From an uncultured Ruminococcus sp. (GTDB lineage: Bacteria > Bacillota > Clostridia > Lachnospirales > Lachnospiraceae): a stretch of DNA of 64,000 bases. The notes beneath the pieces are model-generated. The model ran no database searches, was not told the DNA's origin, and worked only from the letters and a program-made list of their open reading frames with translations. The stretch covers positions 1-64,000 of the forward strand of contig CAMMBV010000005.1 of NCBI GenBank assembly GCA_946494335.1, written 5' to 3'. Shown one piece after another: positions 53,468 to 62,218 of the stretch (position 1 is its first letter; each line of letters begins with the position of its first letter). Made by a program: the position numbers and the translations under genes.

Positions 53468-55024
53468 ATGGTTAAGGTATCGGTTATCGTTCCGGCGTAC
53501 AATGTGGAGCCCTATCTGGAACGCTGTCTTCGCTCTCTGGCAAAGCAGACGCTTCCGGAGCTGGAAATTATCGTAATCAATGACGGAAGTACAGACAGAA
53601 CCAAAGAAGCGGCCTGCCGTGTGCAGGCGGAATATCCCGGTAAATTAATAGTGAAAACGACAAAAAATCAGGGAGCTGCAGCTGCGAGAAACGAAGGACT
53701 TGCGCTGGCGCAGGGAGAGTATATCGGCTTTGTGGACGGGGATGATACCGTGTGCCCCGCCATGTTTGAAAGACTGTATCAAACTGCCAGCCAAACCGGG
53801 GCGGATATCGTCTGCTGCGGCTATCTGAGGATGGACGGCGCTGATGTTCAAAACAGGGGGACCGATACGAAGCTGTGCGGTCTTTACGGGAAGAGTATCC
53901 ATGAGGAACCCGCAATTTTGACGGAGTCAACGCCCTATCTGTGGAATAAGATTTTTCGTCGTTCTATGATTGAAAGACGGCGGATCGTATTTCAGGATTT
54001 TCGGATTTATGAGGATCTTGTGTTTACGTATCAGTCGTTTTTGTATGCAGACAATATTCAGTATGTTCCGCTTCCGCTGTATCAGTATATGGTATCCCGA
54101 GAAGGCGCTCTCACCTCATCCTTTTCCCAAAAGAGGTTTGATCTGTTTGCGGCTTTTGACTGTCTTTTGAAATATTACGAGAAAGAGGGCGTGAAGGAAC
54201 GGTTTCTGGATGAGCTGTTCTTTGTGCTGATCAAACATGTGTATGTTGCCTGTGAAGAGCCTGCAAGGACAGAGAACTGGAAAGTGAAATTTCGTTTTAT
54301 CAGAGAAAGTTCCCGTTATCTCAGGTCCGTATATCCCGGGTTAAAAAACTATACCCGGTACTATGAGGTATATGGGAATCGGAAAGCCCTGTATGAGAGC
54401 AGATGGTACTGGTATCTGCGGACTGTGTTTCCCTGGGTTCCTCAAATGCGCCGGAGACTGGGAAGATTAAAAAGAGCCGCAGAACTGGGAAGGAGCGCAG
54501 CCGGCAGCTTTGCCCTGCAAAAGACAGAGCCGGCAGGAAATCCATTGGAAGCCTCAGTGCTTCTTTTATGGGATCCGGTTCTAAATCCGGAGGATTTCCA
54601 AATGCTGCTTGAGCTTTCAAAGGAGCTGAAGGAGGAAGGCGTAACAGGACTTTACCTGTATGAGGGAAGCCGTATTATGGGAAGACAGGAAATGATAGAG
54701 GAGCTTTCGAAAGTGATACCCTGTCGGGAACAGAAGAATCCTTTTTCGGCGCTGACACGGATGGAAAAAATATGGATGGCGCTTATGGAATACCATCCCC
54801 GGCTGTACCGGGTGAGAAAGAAAGGAACGCATAAGATGATGGAGAAGGAATTTCGCCGGGTATTTCCGGAGGAAAATTTCATCTGTGCGGTTCTGGTGGG
54901 GCAGGTGCGGCCGCGCAGTCTTGCCCTTGTAAAAGCAGCCGGCCTTACCATCCTGGACAGTTCCCAATACGGGGAGAGGACCGTCGGACAGATGAAGAGG
55001 GATATACTTTTACTTGTAAAATGA
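53468..55024 (+). CDS. GT2 family glycosyltransferase with long C-terminal extension
   Basis: A 518-residue protein. The GT-A domain (1-230) shows VIVPAYNVEPYLERCLRSL, VINDGSTDRTKE, AAARNEGLALAQG and FVDGDDTV (the DxD metal site). The rest is helical, with a basic YRVRKKGTHKMMEKEFRR stretch and a final segment VGQVRPRSLALVKAAGLTIL that might be a small Rossmann-like domain. The gene lies 9 bp after tagD. Sugar donor and acceptor are unknown. Confidence 0.85.
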   Translation: MVKVSVIVPAYNVEPYLERCLRSLAKQTLPELEIIVINDGSTDRTKEAACRVQAEYPGKLIVKTTKNQGAAAARNEGLALAQGEYIGFVDGDDTVCPAMFERLYQTASQTGADIVCCGYLRMDGADVQNRGTDTKLCGLYGKSIHEEPAILTESTPYLWNKIFRRSMIERRRIVFQDFRIYEDLVFTYQSFLYADNIQYVPLPLYQYMVSREGALTSSFSQKRFDLFAAFDCLLKYYEKEGVKERFLDELFFVLIKHVYVACEEPARTENWKVKFRFIRESSRYLRSVYPGLKNYTRYYEVYGNRKALYESRWYWYLRTVFPWVPQMRRRLGRLKRAAELGRSAAGSFALQKTEPAGNPLEASVLLLWDPVLNPEDFQMLLELSKELKEEGVTGLYLYEGSRIMGRQEMIEELSKVIPCREQKNPFSALTRMEKIWMALMEYHPRLYRVRKKGTHKMMEKEFRRVFPEENFICAVLVGQVRPRSLALVKAAGLTILDSSQYGERTVGQMKRDILLLVK

Positions 55025-55068
55025 AAGAATTCTGTGTATAGTAGAGAATAACAGATGAGGAGCTGTTC

Positions 55069-56157
55069 ATGGTGCAGAAGATAAGACTTGCTGTCGGCGT
55101 AATTGGCGTGCTTGCCGTTGTTTTGCTGATCAGCTTCTGGCCGGAAAAGAAGAAGGAAGAAGGAGCGGTCAGGATCCACTATATCGGACTTTTGGGGTCT
55201 ACGGATGCAATCCTTTTGGAGGACAACGGTCATTTTGCGCTGGTGGATTCGGGGGAGGACTGGGATTATCCCCAGGGGAATCACCTGCTTTATCCGTACC
55301 GCACCGGTGTGATCATGAATCAGGGATTTGAGCAGCAGGTGATTTATTATCTGAAATCGGTGGGAGTAAATTCGTCCAACCTGGATTTCTACATAGGGAC
55401 TCATTCTCACAGTGATCATATTGGAAGCGGTGATGAGATAATCCGCACTTTTCATCCGAAAACGGTGTATCTGAAATTTTATTCGGATGGCAATGTAACC
55501 AGCCGCACTAACTGGTGGGATAATCTGTATGTGTACCATACGCTGCTGGCGGCTGCCGCAGATAATGATGTGACGGTGGTACAGGATCTCACGGAAGGGA
55601 TGGAGCTGACGCTGGGCAGTCACACGAAGCTGCAGCTTTATAATACGACGGTGAAGAGCAGAGTCAGGGACGAAAACGCAAATTCGCTGGTAATAAAGGG
55701 GAAATTTTGGGAAAATACGGTTCTGCTTACAGGAGATATGGAGCCCCGGACAGCCAGAAATCTTCTGAAAAAGGGTTTCATCGGACAGACGGATATCTTA
55801 AAGCTTCCGCATCATGGATATCTGCAGAACAATCCGGAAGATATATTGACGGAATTCGCTCCGAAAACCGCCGTGGTGACGGGACCTTTATCCAACCTGG
55901 ATGAATCTGTGGTCACACTGCTGAAAGGTATGGGGACGGATATCCGGACCGTCCATTTAAGCGGCGCAGCGCTGGTCAACGAATTTACAGCGGCCGGATA
56001 TACCACATCCCTCCGTCAGGTGAAAGGCGGCTGGTTTTCCTGGGAAGGACACCGGTATTTTATGGATGAGGACGGGCGGCCTTACACAGGGGAAGTATGG
56101 ATATCGGGTGAAAAATATCTCTTTGATGAGAGAGGCAGAATGCAAAAAGAAAACTAA
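55069..56157 (+). CDS. Secreted Pce/CbpE-like phosphorylcholine esterase homologue
   Basis: A 362-residue membrane-anchored or secreted protein with the metallo-beta-lactamase fold. One N-terminal helix (LAVGVIGVLAVVLLISFWP) precedes the enzyme domain: DAILLEDNGHFALVDSGEDW, THSHSDHIGSGDE (HxHxDH), VYLKFYSDGNVTSRTNWWDN, LLTGDME and LPHHGY. From memory these follow pneumococcal Pce very closely in order and wording (DAIILESNGHFAMVD, THTHSDHIG, VYLKKYSDS, WDNLYGY). Pce removes phosphocholine from teichoic acid. The last 40 residues (GGWFSWEGHRYFMDEDGRPY, then GEKYLFDERGRM) are two CW-binding repeats, also as in Pce. GAGGAG precedes the start. Confidence 0.8.
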   Translation: MVQKIRLAVGVIGVLAVVLLISFWPEKKKEEGAVRIHYIGLLGSTDAILLEDNGHFALVDSGEDWDYPQGNHLLYPYRTGVIMNQGFEQQVIYYLKSVGVNSSNLDFYIGTHSHSDHIGSGDEIIRTFHPKTVYLKFYSDGNVTSRTNWWDNLYVYHTLLAAAADNDVTVVQDLTEGMELTLGSHTKLQLYNTTVKSRVRDENANSLVIKGKFWENTVLLTGDMEPRTARNLLKKGFIGQTDILKLPHHGYLQNNPEDILTEFAPKTAVVTGPLSNLDESVVTLLKGMGTDIRTVHLSGAALVNEFTAAGYTTSLRQVKGGWFSWEGHRYFMDEDGRPYTGEVWISGEKYLFDERGRMQKEN

Positions 56158-56168
56158 AGGTGAAGATC

Positions 56169-57446
56169 ATGAAAAACAGAAAAAAACTTATGGTAATCTG
56201 GGCGCTGGTGGTCTGCTTTTTAATGGGGCAGCCGGTCTGGGCCGAAGTCAACAATGATGAAAAATATTCCATAGCCAGCAATGAGATTTCCGGCTGGCCC
56301 CAGGGGGCGGACGTTTATTCGGAAACGGCGGTGCTGATGGATGCGGACACGGGACTTGTACTGTATGATAAGGGAAAGGATGAACCCCGTTACCCTGCCA
56401 GTATCACAAAGGTTATGACGGCGCTGCTGGCGCTGGAGAACAGCAGTCTGGACGAACAGGTGACCTTTACAGCCACCGGTCTGGAGCGGATGTATGAGGG
56501 CACCAATATTAATATGCAGGTGGGCGAGGTGCTCACCATGGAACAGTGTCTCTATGCGGTTATGATAAAATCGGCCAATGAGGTTGCGGCTCAGGTTGCG
56601 GAGCATGTGGCGGGAAGCCAGGAAGCATTCGTTGATATGATGAATGCGAAAGCACAGGAGCTTGGCTGTACCAACACCCATTTCAATAATCCCAGCGGCC
56701 TTCCCGATGAAAATCACTGGACGACAGCCAACGATATGGCGCTGATTTTCAGAGAAGCGCTGAAAAATGAGGAATTTGTCAAAATTATAGGCACACTGTC
56801 CTACACCATTGATCCCACCAACCTGAATCCGGAGGCCAGAACACTCACCAGCCATCATGCGCTCCTGGTACCAACGGCGCCGGAACATTACGACGGCTGC
56901 ATCGGAGGGAAAACGGGAGTCACGGAGATATCCAAAAATACCCTTGTGACAGCGGCGCAGCGGGAGGACCTGTGTCTCATCGCCGTAGTGATGCGGGCGG
57001 ATCCGGGACAGGTATGTGCAGATACCACCGCACTGTTTGATTATGGCTTTTCCCAGTTTGAGAAGCTGGAAGTGGAAAACGGCCAGCTGGTAGTCCCCAA
57101 GGGGACCACCGAAGAGGATCTCACCGTGACCGAAGCGGAAGTGGATGGCGGTATCGTAAGAAGCTACGCTTTGGGCGATCATACGCTGGGGGTGACATCC
57201 GTTTCAGCGGAGGAGATTGAGCAACAGGAAGAAGAGGTCCGCCAGCAGGAAGAAGAAAAAATCCAACAGGCGCAGGAGGATGAGCAGGCGGTGCAGCAGG
57301 CGCAGGAAGATGAGATGACGAATCATTACCGTATGATCATTCTGGTGATGGGTATCATAATTATCGTTCTCATTGTGGTGGCGGTTATCCGGGCCATTTA
57401 TAACAGTGTAAAACGCAGAAAGAGACGGAACGGAAAAAAGAGGTAG
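56169..57446 (+). CDS. D-alanyl-D-alanine carboxypeptidase, PBP5 type, C-terminal membrane anchor
   Basis: A 425-residue serine peptidase that trims the last D-Ala from wall peptides. After a signal peptide (KLMVIWALVVCFLMGQPVWA) the catalytic boxes are PASITKVMTALLALE (SxxK), IKSANEVAAQVAEH (SxN) and CIGGKTGVTEISKN (KTG). The usual PBP5 beta domain is short and is followed by a Gln/Glu-rich coiled-coil-like stretch (about 350-385) and a true C-terminal membrane helix (MIILVMGIIIIVLIVVAVI) with a basic end, in place of the common amphipathic anchor. ATG 56169 has AAGGTG upstream. It sits between the Pce-like gene and the cytidylyltransferase. Confidence 0.92.
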   Translation: MKNRKKLMVIWALVVCFLMGQPVWAEVNNDEKYSIASNEISGWPQGADVYSETAVLMDADTGLVLYDKGKDEPRYPASITKVMTALLALENSSLDEQVTFTATGLERMYEGTNINMQVGEVLTMEQCLYAVMIKSANEVAAQVAEHVAGSQEAFVDMMNAKAQELGCTNTHFNNPSGLPDENHWTTANDMALIFREALKNEEFVKIIGTLSYTIDPTNLNPEARTLTSHHALLVPTAPEHYDGCIGGKTGVTEISKNTLVTAAQREDLCLIAVVMRADPGQVCADTTALFDYGFSQFEKLEVENGQLVVPKGTTEEDLTVTEAEVDGGIVRSYALGDHTLGVTSVSAEEIEQQEEEVRQQEEEKIQQAQEDEQAVQQAQEDEMTNHYRMIILVMGIIIIVLIVVAVIRAIYNSVKRRKRRNGKKR

Positions 57447-57449
57447 GAT

Positions 57450-58166
57450 ATGAATGTGGCGTTGATTCTGGCGGGCGGAAGCGGCCAGCGGATGAAACAG
57501 GATATTCCCAAACAGTTTATTCACATTTACGATAAACCGGTGATTGTGTATACGCTGGAGGCTTTCGAGCATCATGATAAGATTGATGCCATAGAAGTGG
57601 TGTGTCTGGATGGATGGCATGATGTGCTGAGAGCTTATGCAAAACAGTTTAACATTACAAAACTGAAATGGATCGCGCCGGGCGGCAATACGGGTCAGGA
57701 ATCGATCCGCAGCGGCGTGGAAAATCTGAAAGGCCACTGCCGGGAGGATGATATTATCGTGATTCATGACGGCATCCGGCCCCTTGTGGACGTGAGCGTG
57801 CTGACCGATGTGATTGAGACCTGCAGTTTATACGGCAATGCAGTGACAGCCATGCCTTATAATGAACAGATCTTTAAAATCCGGGATGAGAATACCACCT
57901 GTGAGTATATTCCGCGGGAACAAATCCGACGGGTGGCGACGCCCCAGGCGTATACCTTCGGCAAGCTGGTATGGGCGTATGAAAAAGCCTTTTCTGAAAA
58001 AATCGGAATTTACGGTTCCTCCTATGCCAACACCATGATGGTGGATCTGGGGGAAGTGCTTCATTTTTCCAGAGGTTCCGACCGCAACCTCAAACTGACG
58101 ACAAAGGATGATCTGGAGCTGTTTAAGGCGTATTTAAAGCTGGAAGAGGACACCTGGCTGAAATAA
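57450..58166 (+). CDS. IspD/TarI-family cytidylyltransferase
   Basis: A 238-residue CTP-dependent transferase. Signature segments are LILAGGSGQRMKQDIPKQF, HDGIRPLVDVSVL and RVATPQAYTFGKL. In this context it is more likely a TarI/Bcs1-type polyol-phosphate cytidylyltransferase (CDP-ribitol) than isoprenoid IspD: the C-terminal phrase GSDRNLKLTTKDDLELFKAY occurs in both, but the gene is next to a sugar-type dehydrogenase and two LicD genes. A TarJ-like alcohol dehydrogenase is not seen; the SDR next door might take that role. Starts 3 bp after the upstream gene. Confidence 0.78.
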   Translation: MNVALILAGGSGQRMKQDIPKQFIHIYDKPVIVYTLEAFEHHDKIDAIEVVCLDGWHDVLRAYAKQFNITKLKWIAPGGNTGQESIRSGVENLKGHCREDDIIVIHDGIRPLVDVSVLTDVIETCSLYGNAVTAMPYNEQIFKIRDENTTCEYIPREQIRRVATPQAYTFGKLVWAYEKAFSEKIGIYGSSYANTMMVDLGEVLHFSRGSDRNLKLTTKDDLELFKAYLKLEEDTWLK

Positions 58167-58175
58167 AGGGGCAAT

Positions 58176-59234
58176 ATGATAAAATCAAAACAGTATCAAA
58201 ATGATGTTATGGCGACTGCGCAGCTTCCTCTGGACTGGGGGAAGCTGCGCAGCACCAGTATACTGCTGACGGGAGCCTGCGGCATGATAGGCACCTTTCT
58301 GATTGACGTGCTGATGTGCAGGAACAGAGTGTGGAAGGACAATATTAAGATCTGCGGCGTTACACGAAGGAAGGCGGAAGCGGAAAAAAAATTCGCCTCC
58401 TGTCTGGAGGAAGGCCTTTCCTTTCTGGAATGGGATGTAACCACACCGTTTCCAAAAGAGGAGGAACAGATCTGGGATTATATGATTCACGGAGCCAGCA
58501 ATACCCATCCGCTGGCATATTCCGCTGATCCGGTGGGAACCATCGGGGGAAATGTGCTGGGTCTGTGGAATCTGCTGGAGATGGGAAGAAGATGTCTTAA
58601 AAAGCGGCTTCTTTTCATGTCCAGCGTGGAGATATACGGGGAAAATGCGACGGATATTCCGGCTTTCGCGGAAACCGATCTGGGATATCTGAACTGCAAT
58701 ACCCTGCGGGCGGGATACCCGGAGAGTAAACGGCTGTCAGAGAGCCTGTGCCAGGCTTACCGCTCTCAGTACGGGATTGACTTTGCATCGGCCCGGCTGT
58801 CCAGGGTTTACGGCCCTACCATGCGGGAGGACGACAGCAAGGCCTTGTCCCAGTTCATCAAAAATGCAGTGAGGGGAGAAGATATTGTACTGAAAAGCGA
58901 GGGGAATCAGTACTTCTCCTACACTTATGTGGCGGATGCCGCTGCTGCGCTTTTATGGGTTCTGCTGGAGGGGGAAACAGGGGAAGCCTATAACGTGGCG
59001 GATGAAAGATCTGACATTACGCTGAAAGATCTGGCGGGCCTTCTGGCGAAAAGTGCGGGAACCCGCGTGGTATTTCAGCTGCCGGATCAGGAGGAACAAA
59101 AGGGGTATTCCACCGCCACCAGAGCCATACTGGACGGAAGAAAAATTAAAGGGCTGGGATATGCGGCCCGATATTCCATCGAAGAGGGGCTTGCGCATAC
59201 GGTTTCTGTTTTGCGGGAAGGGTATAAATTGTAA
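58176..59234 (+). CDS. NAD-dependent epimerase/dehydratase (extended SDR)
   Basis: A 352-residue nucleotide-sugar-type oxidoreductase. The NAD site reads LLTGACGMIGTFLIDVL (GxxGxxG), the active site is SSVEIYGE with the later YPESKRLSE (YxxxK). A long N-terminal lead and the segment DFASARLSRVYGPTMREDDS fit the GalE/RmlB-like group. Together with the adjacent cytidylyltransferase and LicD genes it may make a modified CDP-linked unit. The exact substrate cannot be read from sequence. Confidence 0.85.
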   Translation: MIKSKQYQNDVMATAQLPLDWGKLRSTSILLTGACGMIGTFLIDVLMCRNRVWKDNIKICGVTRRKAEAEKKFASCLEEGLSFLEWDVTTPFPKEEEQIWDYMIHGASNTHPLAYSADPVGTIGGNVLGLWNLLEMGRRCLKKRLLFMSSVEIYGENATDIPAFAETDLGYLNCNTLRAGYPESKRLSESLCQAYRSQYGIDFASARLSRVYGPTMREDDSKALSQFIKNAVRGEDIVLKSEGNQYFSYTYVADAAAALLWVLLEGETGEAYNVADERSDITLKDLAGLLAKSAGTRVVFQLPDQEEQKGYSTATRAILDGRKIKGLGYAARYSIEEGLAHTVSVLREGYKL

Positions 59235-59248
59235 TAAGGGGAGGTTCC

Positions 59249-60094
59249 ATGAGAAAATATACACAGGAAGAGCTTGAAAAAATCCAGGCATTGAGTATGG
59301 AGACACTTAAGGAATTTATCCGGATATGTGAGAAATACGGCCTGGATTATTTTGCCATATCCGGCACTGCCATCGGGGCCGTGCGGCACGGGGGCTTTAT
59401 CCCCTGGGATGACGATATGGATGTGGGGATGCTGCGGGAGGATTATGACCGTTTTCTTAAAGTGGCCCCGGAGGAACTGAAAGGCCGGTATGAGCTTTAC
59501 AGCGCATCCATTCAAAAGAGAGTACAGGGATTTTATCTGCAGATGTTTCCCAGAGGATCTGTGTTCATGACCAGAAGAAACGCCAGATGGCCCCTGCATC
59601 CGGGAATCAAGCTGGATATCTTTCCCTATGACAGTGTTCCTGCCAGCAAAAGAAAACGGGCGCTGCTGTACCGGCGTTTGCGGTTCTGGAACCGTCTGTA
59701 TATCATTAAGAACACCAAAATTCCTCAGCTTGACGGGAAAGGGCTAAAAACCGGACTGGCAAAGCTTCTCTGCCTGTTGTGCTACTATCTTATGAAGGCA
59801 GGGCCGTCTGCGGATTTTATTGCAGGCAGATATGAAAAGCTGATGAGAAGCTGTCAGGGACAGTCCGATTATTACACCATACTGGACGATATGGATCCGG
59901 ATCTGTGGGCTATCAGAAAATCAGAGCTGTATCCTGTGCAGGAAGCTGCCTTTGGGCCTTTAACCATACGCCTTCCTGCCAAAAATGACGCCATGCTGCG
60001 GCGCCAGTACGGAGATTATATGAAATTTCCTCCTGAAAATGAACGGGGAGGCCATGATATCGTAAAACTGGTATTTCCAGAAGAACAGGAGTGA
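59249..60094 (+). CDS. licD: LicD-family phosphotransferase 1
   Basis: A 281-residue protein of the LicD/fukutin-related family, which transfers phosphocholine or similar phosphoalcohols from a CDP donor to surface sugars. The hallmark ISGTAIGAVRHGGFIPWDDD with MDVGMLREDYDRF near residues 35-75 holds the metal-binding Asp cluster; PGIKLDIFPYDSVP follows near 125. GGGGAGG lies before the start. A second, diverged LicD gene follows 7 bp later, as in pneumococcus, where LicD1 and LicD2 decorate different sugars of the repeat. Confidence 0.9.
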   Translation: MRKYTQEELEKIQALSMETLKEFIRICEKYGLDYFAISGTAIGAVRHGGFIPWDDDMDVGMLREDYDRFLKVAPEELKGRYELYSASIQKRVQGFYLQMFPRGSVFMTRRNARWPLHPGIKLDIFPYDSVPASKRKRALLYRRLRFWNRLYIIKNTKIPQLDGKGLKTGLAKLLCLLCYYLMKAGPSADFIAGRYEKLMRSCQGQSDYYTILDDMDPDLWAIRKSELYPVQEAAFGPLTIRLPAKNDAMLRRQYGDYMKFPPENERGGHDIVKLVFPEEQE

Positions 60095-60101
60095 GAGTGA
60101 T

Positions 60102-60959
60102 ATGATGTATCAGGAATATGATCCGCAGATTTTAAAGAAGCTGCAGGATACAGAGCTGTCCATTTTAAAAGACTTCGACCGGTTCTGCCGGGAAAGAGGT
60201 ATTGAATACTTTGGCTGCGGCGGTACCTTGTTGGGAGCTGTGCGCCATGGAGGATTCATTCCCTGGGACGACGATCTGGATGTGGGTATGACCAGGGAGC
60301 ATTATGAGCGCTTTTTAAAGGCGGCCCGGGAAGATGCGGCGGGGGATTATGCCCTTCTCAATGCCGATACAGATCCGTCTTTTCCGGTGATGATTACCAA
60401 ATGGTACCGGAAAGGAACGGTTTTTCGGGATGAAGACGCTGTCGTCTGCGGCTATCACAGCGGAATCGGCGTGGATATTTTTTGCTTTGACAATGTGGCC
60501 GATGACAGAAGCGCGCTGCGCCGGCAGGCCATGAAAGCATGGTGCTTTGGCAAACTTCTGATTCTCCGGCAGATACCCAACCCTACGATATATGAAGGAG
60601 GATTTAAAGGGAAAGCGGCAGCGGTTATTTCGCGGATAGCCAACCGGGCGCTGAAAATACTGAGAATTTCTCCGGAATATCTGTACCGCCAGGCCAAAGA
60701 AGCGGCTGTACGGTATCAGAAAGAACAGACAAAACGGGTCGCTTTTTTGTTTGATCCCACGCCTTATACCAGTATGCTGAAACGAAGCGATATCTATCCG
60801 GTCAGAGAGCTTTCTTTTGAAGGGGTAAAGTTTCTCTTTCCCCATCGCCCTGAAGTTTATCTGAGGACACGGTACGGCAGGGATTTCATGAAGCTTCCGC
60901 CGGAAGATAAACGTCATAATCATCCGCCGGCGCAGCTTGCTTTTGGAACAAAGGAGTAG
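60102..60959 (+). CDS. licD: LicD-family phosphotransferase 2
   Basis: A 285-residue paralogue of the upstream gene. It has CGGTLLGAVRHGGFIPWDDD, LDVGMTREHYERF and SGIGVDIFCFDNVADD at matching positions, and ends with the RPEVYLRTRYGRDFMKLPPE tail also seen in LicD1 (MLRRQYGDYMKFPPE). The sequences differ enough to suggest different acceptors. ATG 60102 and 60105 are equally placed behind CAGGAG. The flippase gene begins 3 bp after it. Confidence 0.9.
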   Translation: MMYQEYDPQILKKLQDTELSILKDFDRFCRERGIEYFGCGGTLLGAVRHGGFIPWDDDLDVGMTREHYERFLKAAREDAAGDYALLNADTDPSFPVMITKWYRKGTVFRDEDAVVCGYHSGIGVDIFCFDNVADDRSALRRQAMKAWCFGKLLILRQIPNPTIYEGGFKGKAAAVISRIANRALKILRISPEYLYRQAKEAAVRYQKEQTKRVAFLFDPTPYTSMLKRSDIYPVRELSFEGVKFLFPHRPEVYLRTRYGRDFMKLPPEDKRHNHPPAQLAFGTKE

Positions 60960-60962
60960 TCT

Positions 60963-62216
60963 ATGATTAACAGGATTTTCATGCCGCCCGGGGGGGAGTC
61001 CATGAAAAAGACGTATCTGTGGACGGTGCTGGCGGGACTTCTCTATGCGGGAAGCTCTTTTCTCATGTCCATGGCGGTTTCCAATATTCTGGGCGCTCAT
61101 CAGGCGGGGGTGTTTACCATTGCCATGACCATCGGAAACCAGCTGGTTACCATCGGGTATTATAATATGAGAACCTTCCAGGTATCCGATGTAACGGAAA
61201 AATACGGATTTGATGATTATGCCGGGTTTCGTGCCGTGACGGTCACTGTGATGACGGCAGTGGGGATTCTGTGGGTGTTTTTCGGAGGTTATGAAAAAGA
61301 AAAGGCGGCGGCTGTCTGTCTGATGACCTTTTTCAAGATCTGTGAATCGGTATCCGATCTTCTGGAAGGACGTTATCAGCAGAAAGGACGCTACGATGTT
61401 TCCTGCCGGGGTGTGTTTATAAAAACACTGCTGTATCTGCTGTGCTTTGTACTGACTCTGGCGGTTACAGGGGAACTTATTATATCGCTGGCTGCCATGG
61501 GGCTTATCTACGGAGTCAGTATCCTGGTCATTGACGGCGTTTTGATAAAATCATTTGGAGGAATGCGAATACGTTTTTCTTTCTCTGTGATTCGTTCCCT
61601 GAGCATAAACTGTATGCCTTTATTTATCAATTCCTTTTTTATGACTTATATTGTCAATGCTTCCAAATATTCCATGGAGCGTTATTACAGCGACGACTAT
61701 CTGGGGATTTTTAATGCGCTGTATATGATGGCTTTTGTGGTAAATCTGTTTTCCAGTTTTGTATTAAAACCGCTTATTATGCCGCTGTCAGTGAAATTTA
61801 GTAAAAGGGACTTCAAAGGATTTACCAAAGTGATGAAACGGCAGGCTCTGATTATCGCAGGGATCACAGCAGTCTGCATACTGGGGGCATATATTCTGGG
61901 AATTCCGGTGCTGACCTGGCTTTTTGGCATAGATCTGTCCGGACATCGGAGCGCTCTTTGCGTAATTCTGGCCGGGGGAGCATTTACGGCCATTTATCAG
62001 CTTCTTCAGTATGGAATCGTGATCATGCGCCATCAGGCGGGCTGTCTGGCAGGCTGCGTGGTGACGGCGGCGCTTACCTTTGTATTTACGCCGGTTCTTG
62101 TGAGAAAATCTGCAATTTTTGGCGGAGCAGTCAGTTATTTCTGCTCCATGGCGCTGATGTCGGCGGTGCTGCTGATTTTCTTTCTGTATTATCTGAAAAG
62201 GGAGAGAGAGGAATAA
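60963..62216 (+). CDS. Wzx-like polysaccharide flippase
   Basis: A 417-residue protein with about twelve membrane helices of the MATE/MVF oligosaccharide-flippase type. The N-terminal WTVLAGLLYAGSSFLMSMAV and VFTIAMTIGNQLVTIGYYNM regions are typical of Wzx/RfbX. AAAGGAG six bases before ATG 60963 decides this start over ATG 61002. It suggests that short lipid-linked units are flipped, while the TagGH-like transporter exports whole chains; two export routes are thus encoded in this locus. Confidence 0.85.
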   Translation: MINRIFMPPGGESMKKTYLWTVLAGLLYAGSSFLMSMAVSNILGAHQAGVFTIAMTIGNQLVTIGYYNMRTFQVSDVTEKYGFDDYAGFRAVTVTVMTAVGILWVFFGGYEKEKAAAVCLMTFFKICESVSDLLEGRYQQKGRYDVSCRGVFIKTLLYLLCFVLTLAVTGELIISLAAMGLIYGVSILVIDGVLIKSFGGMRIRFSFSVIRSLSINCMPLFINSFFMTYIVNASKYSMERYYSDDYLGIFNALYMMAFVVNLFSSFVLKPLIMPLSVKFSKRDFKGFTKVMKRQALIIAGITAVCILGAYILGIPVLTWLFGIDLSGHRSALCVILAGGAFTAIYQLLQYGIVIMRHQAGCLAGCVVTAALTFVFTPVLVRKSAIFGGAVSYFCSMALMSAVLLIFFLYYLKREREE

Positions 62217-62218
62217 TT

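Noticed and set aside
61958-62218. Upstream extension of the GT4 glycosyltransferase gene
   Set aside because: It overlaps the flippase end in another frame; the GT4 fold starts at 62219 behind a good ribosome site.
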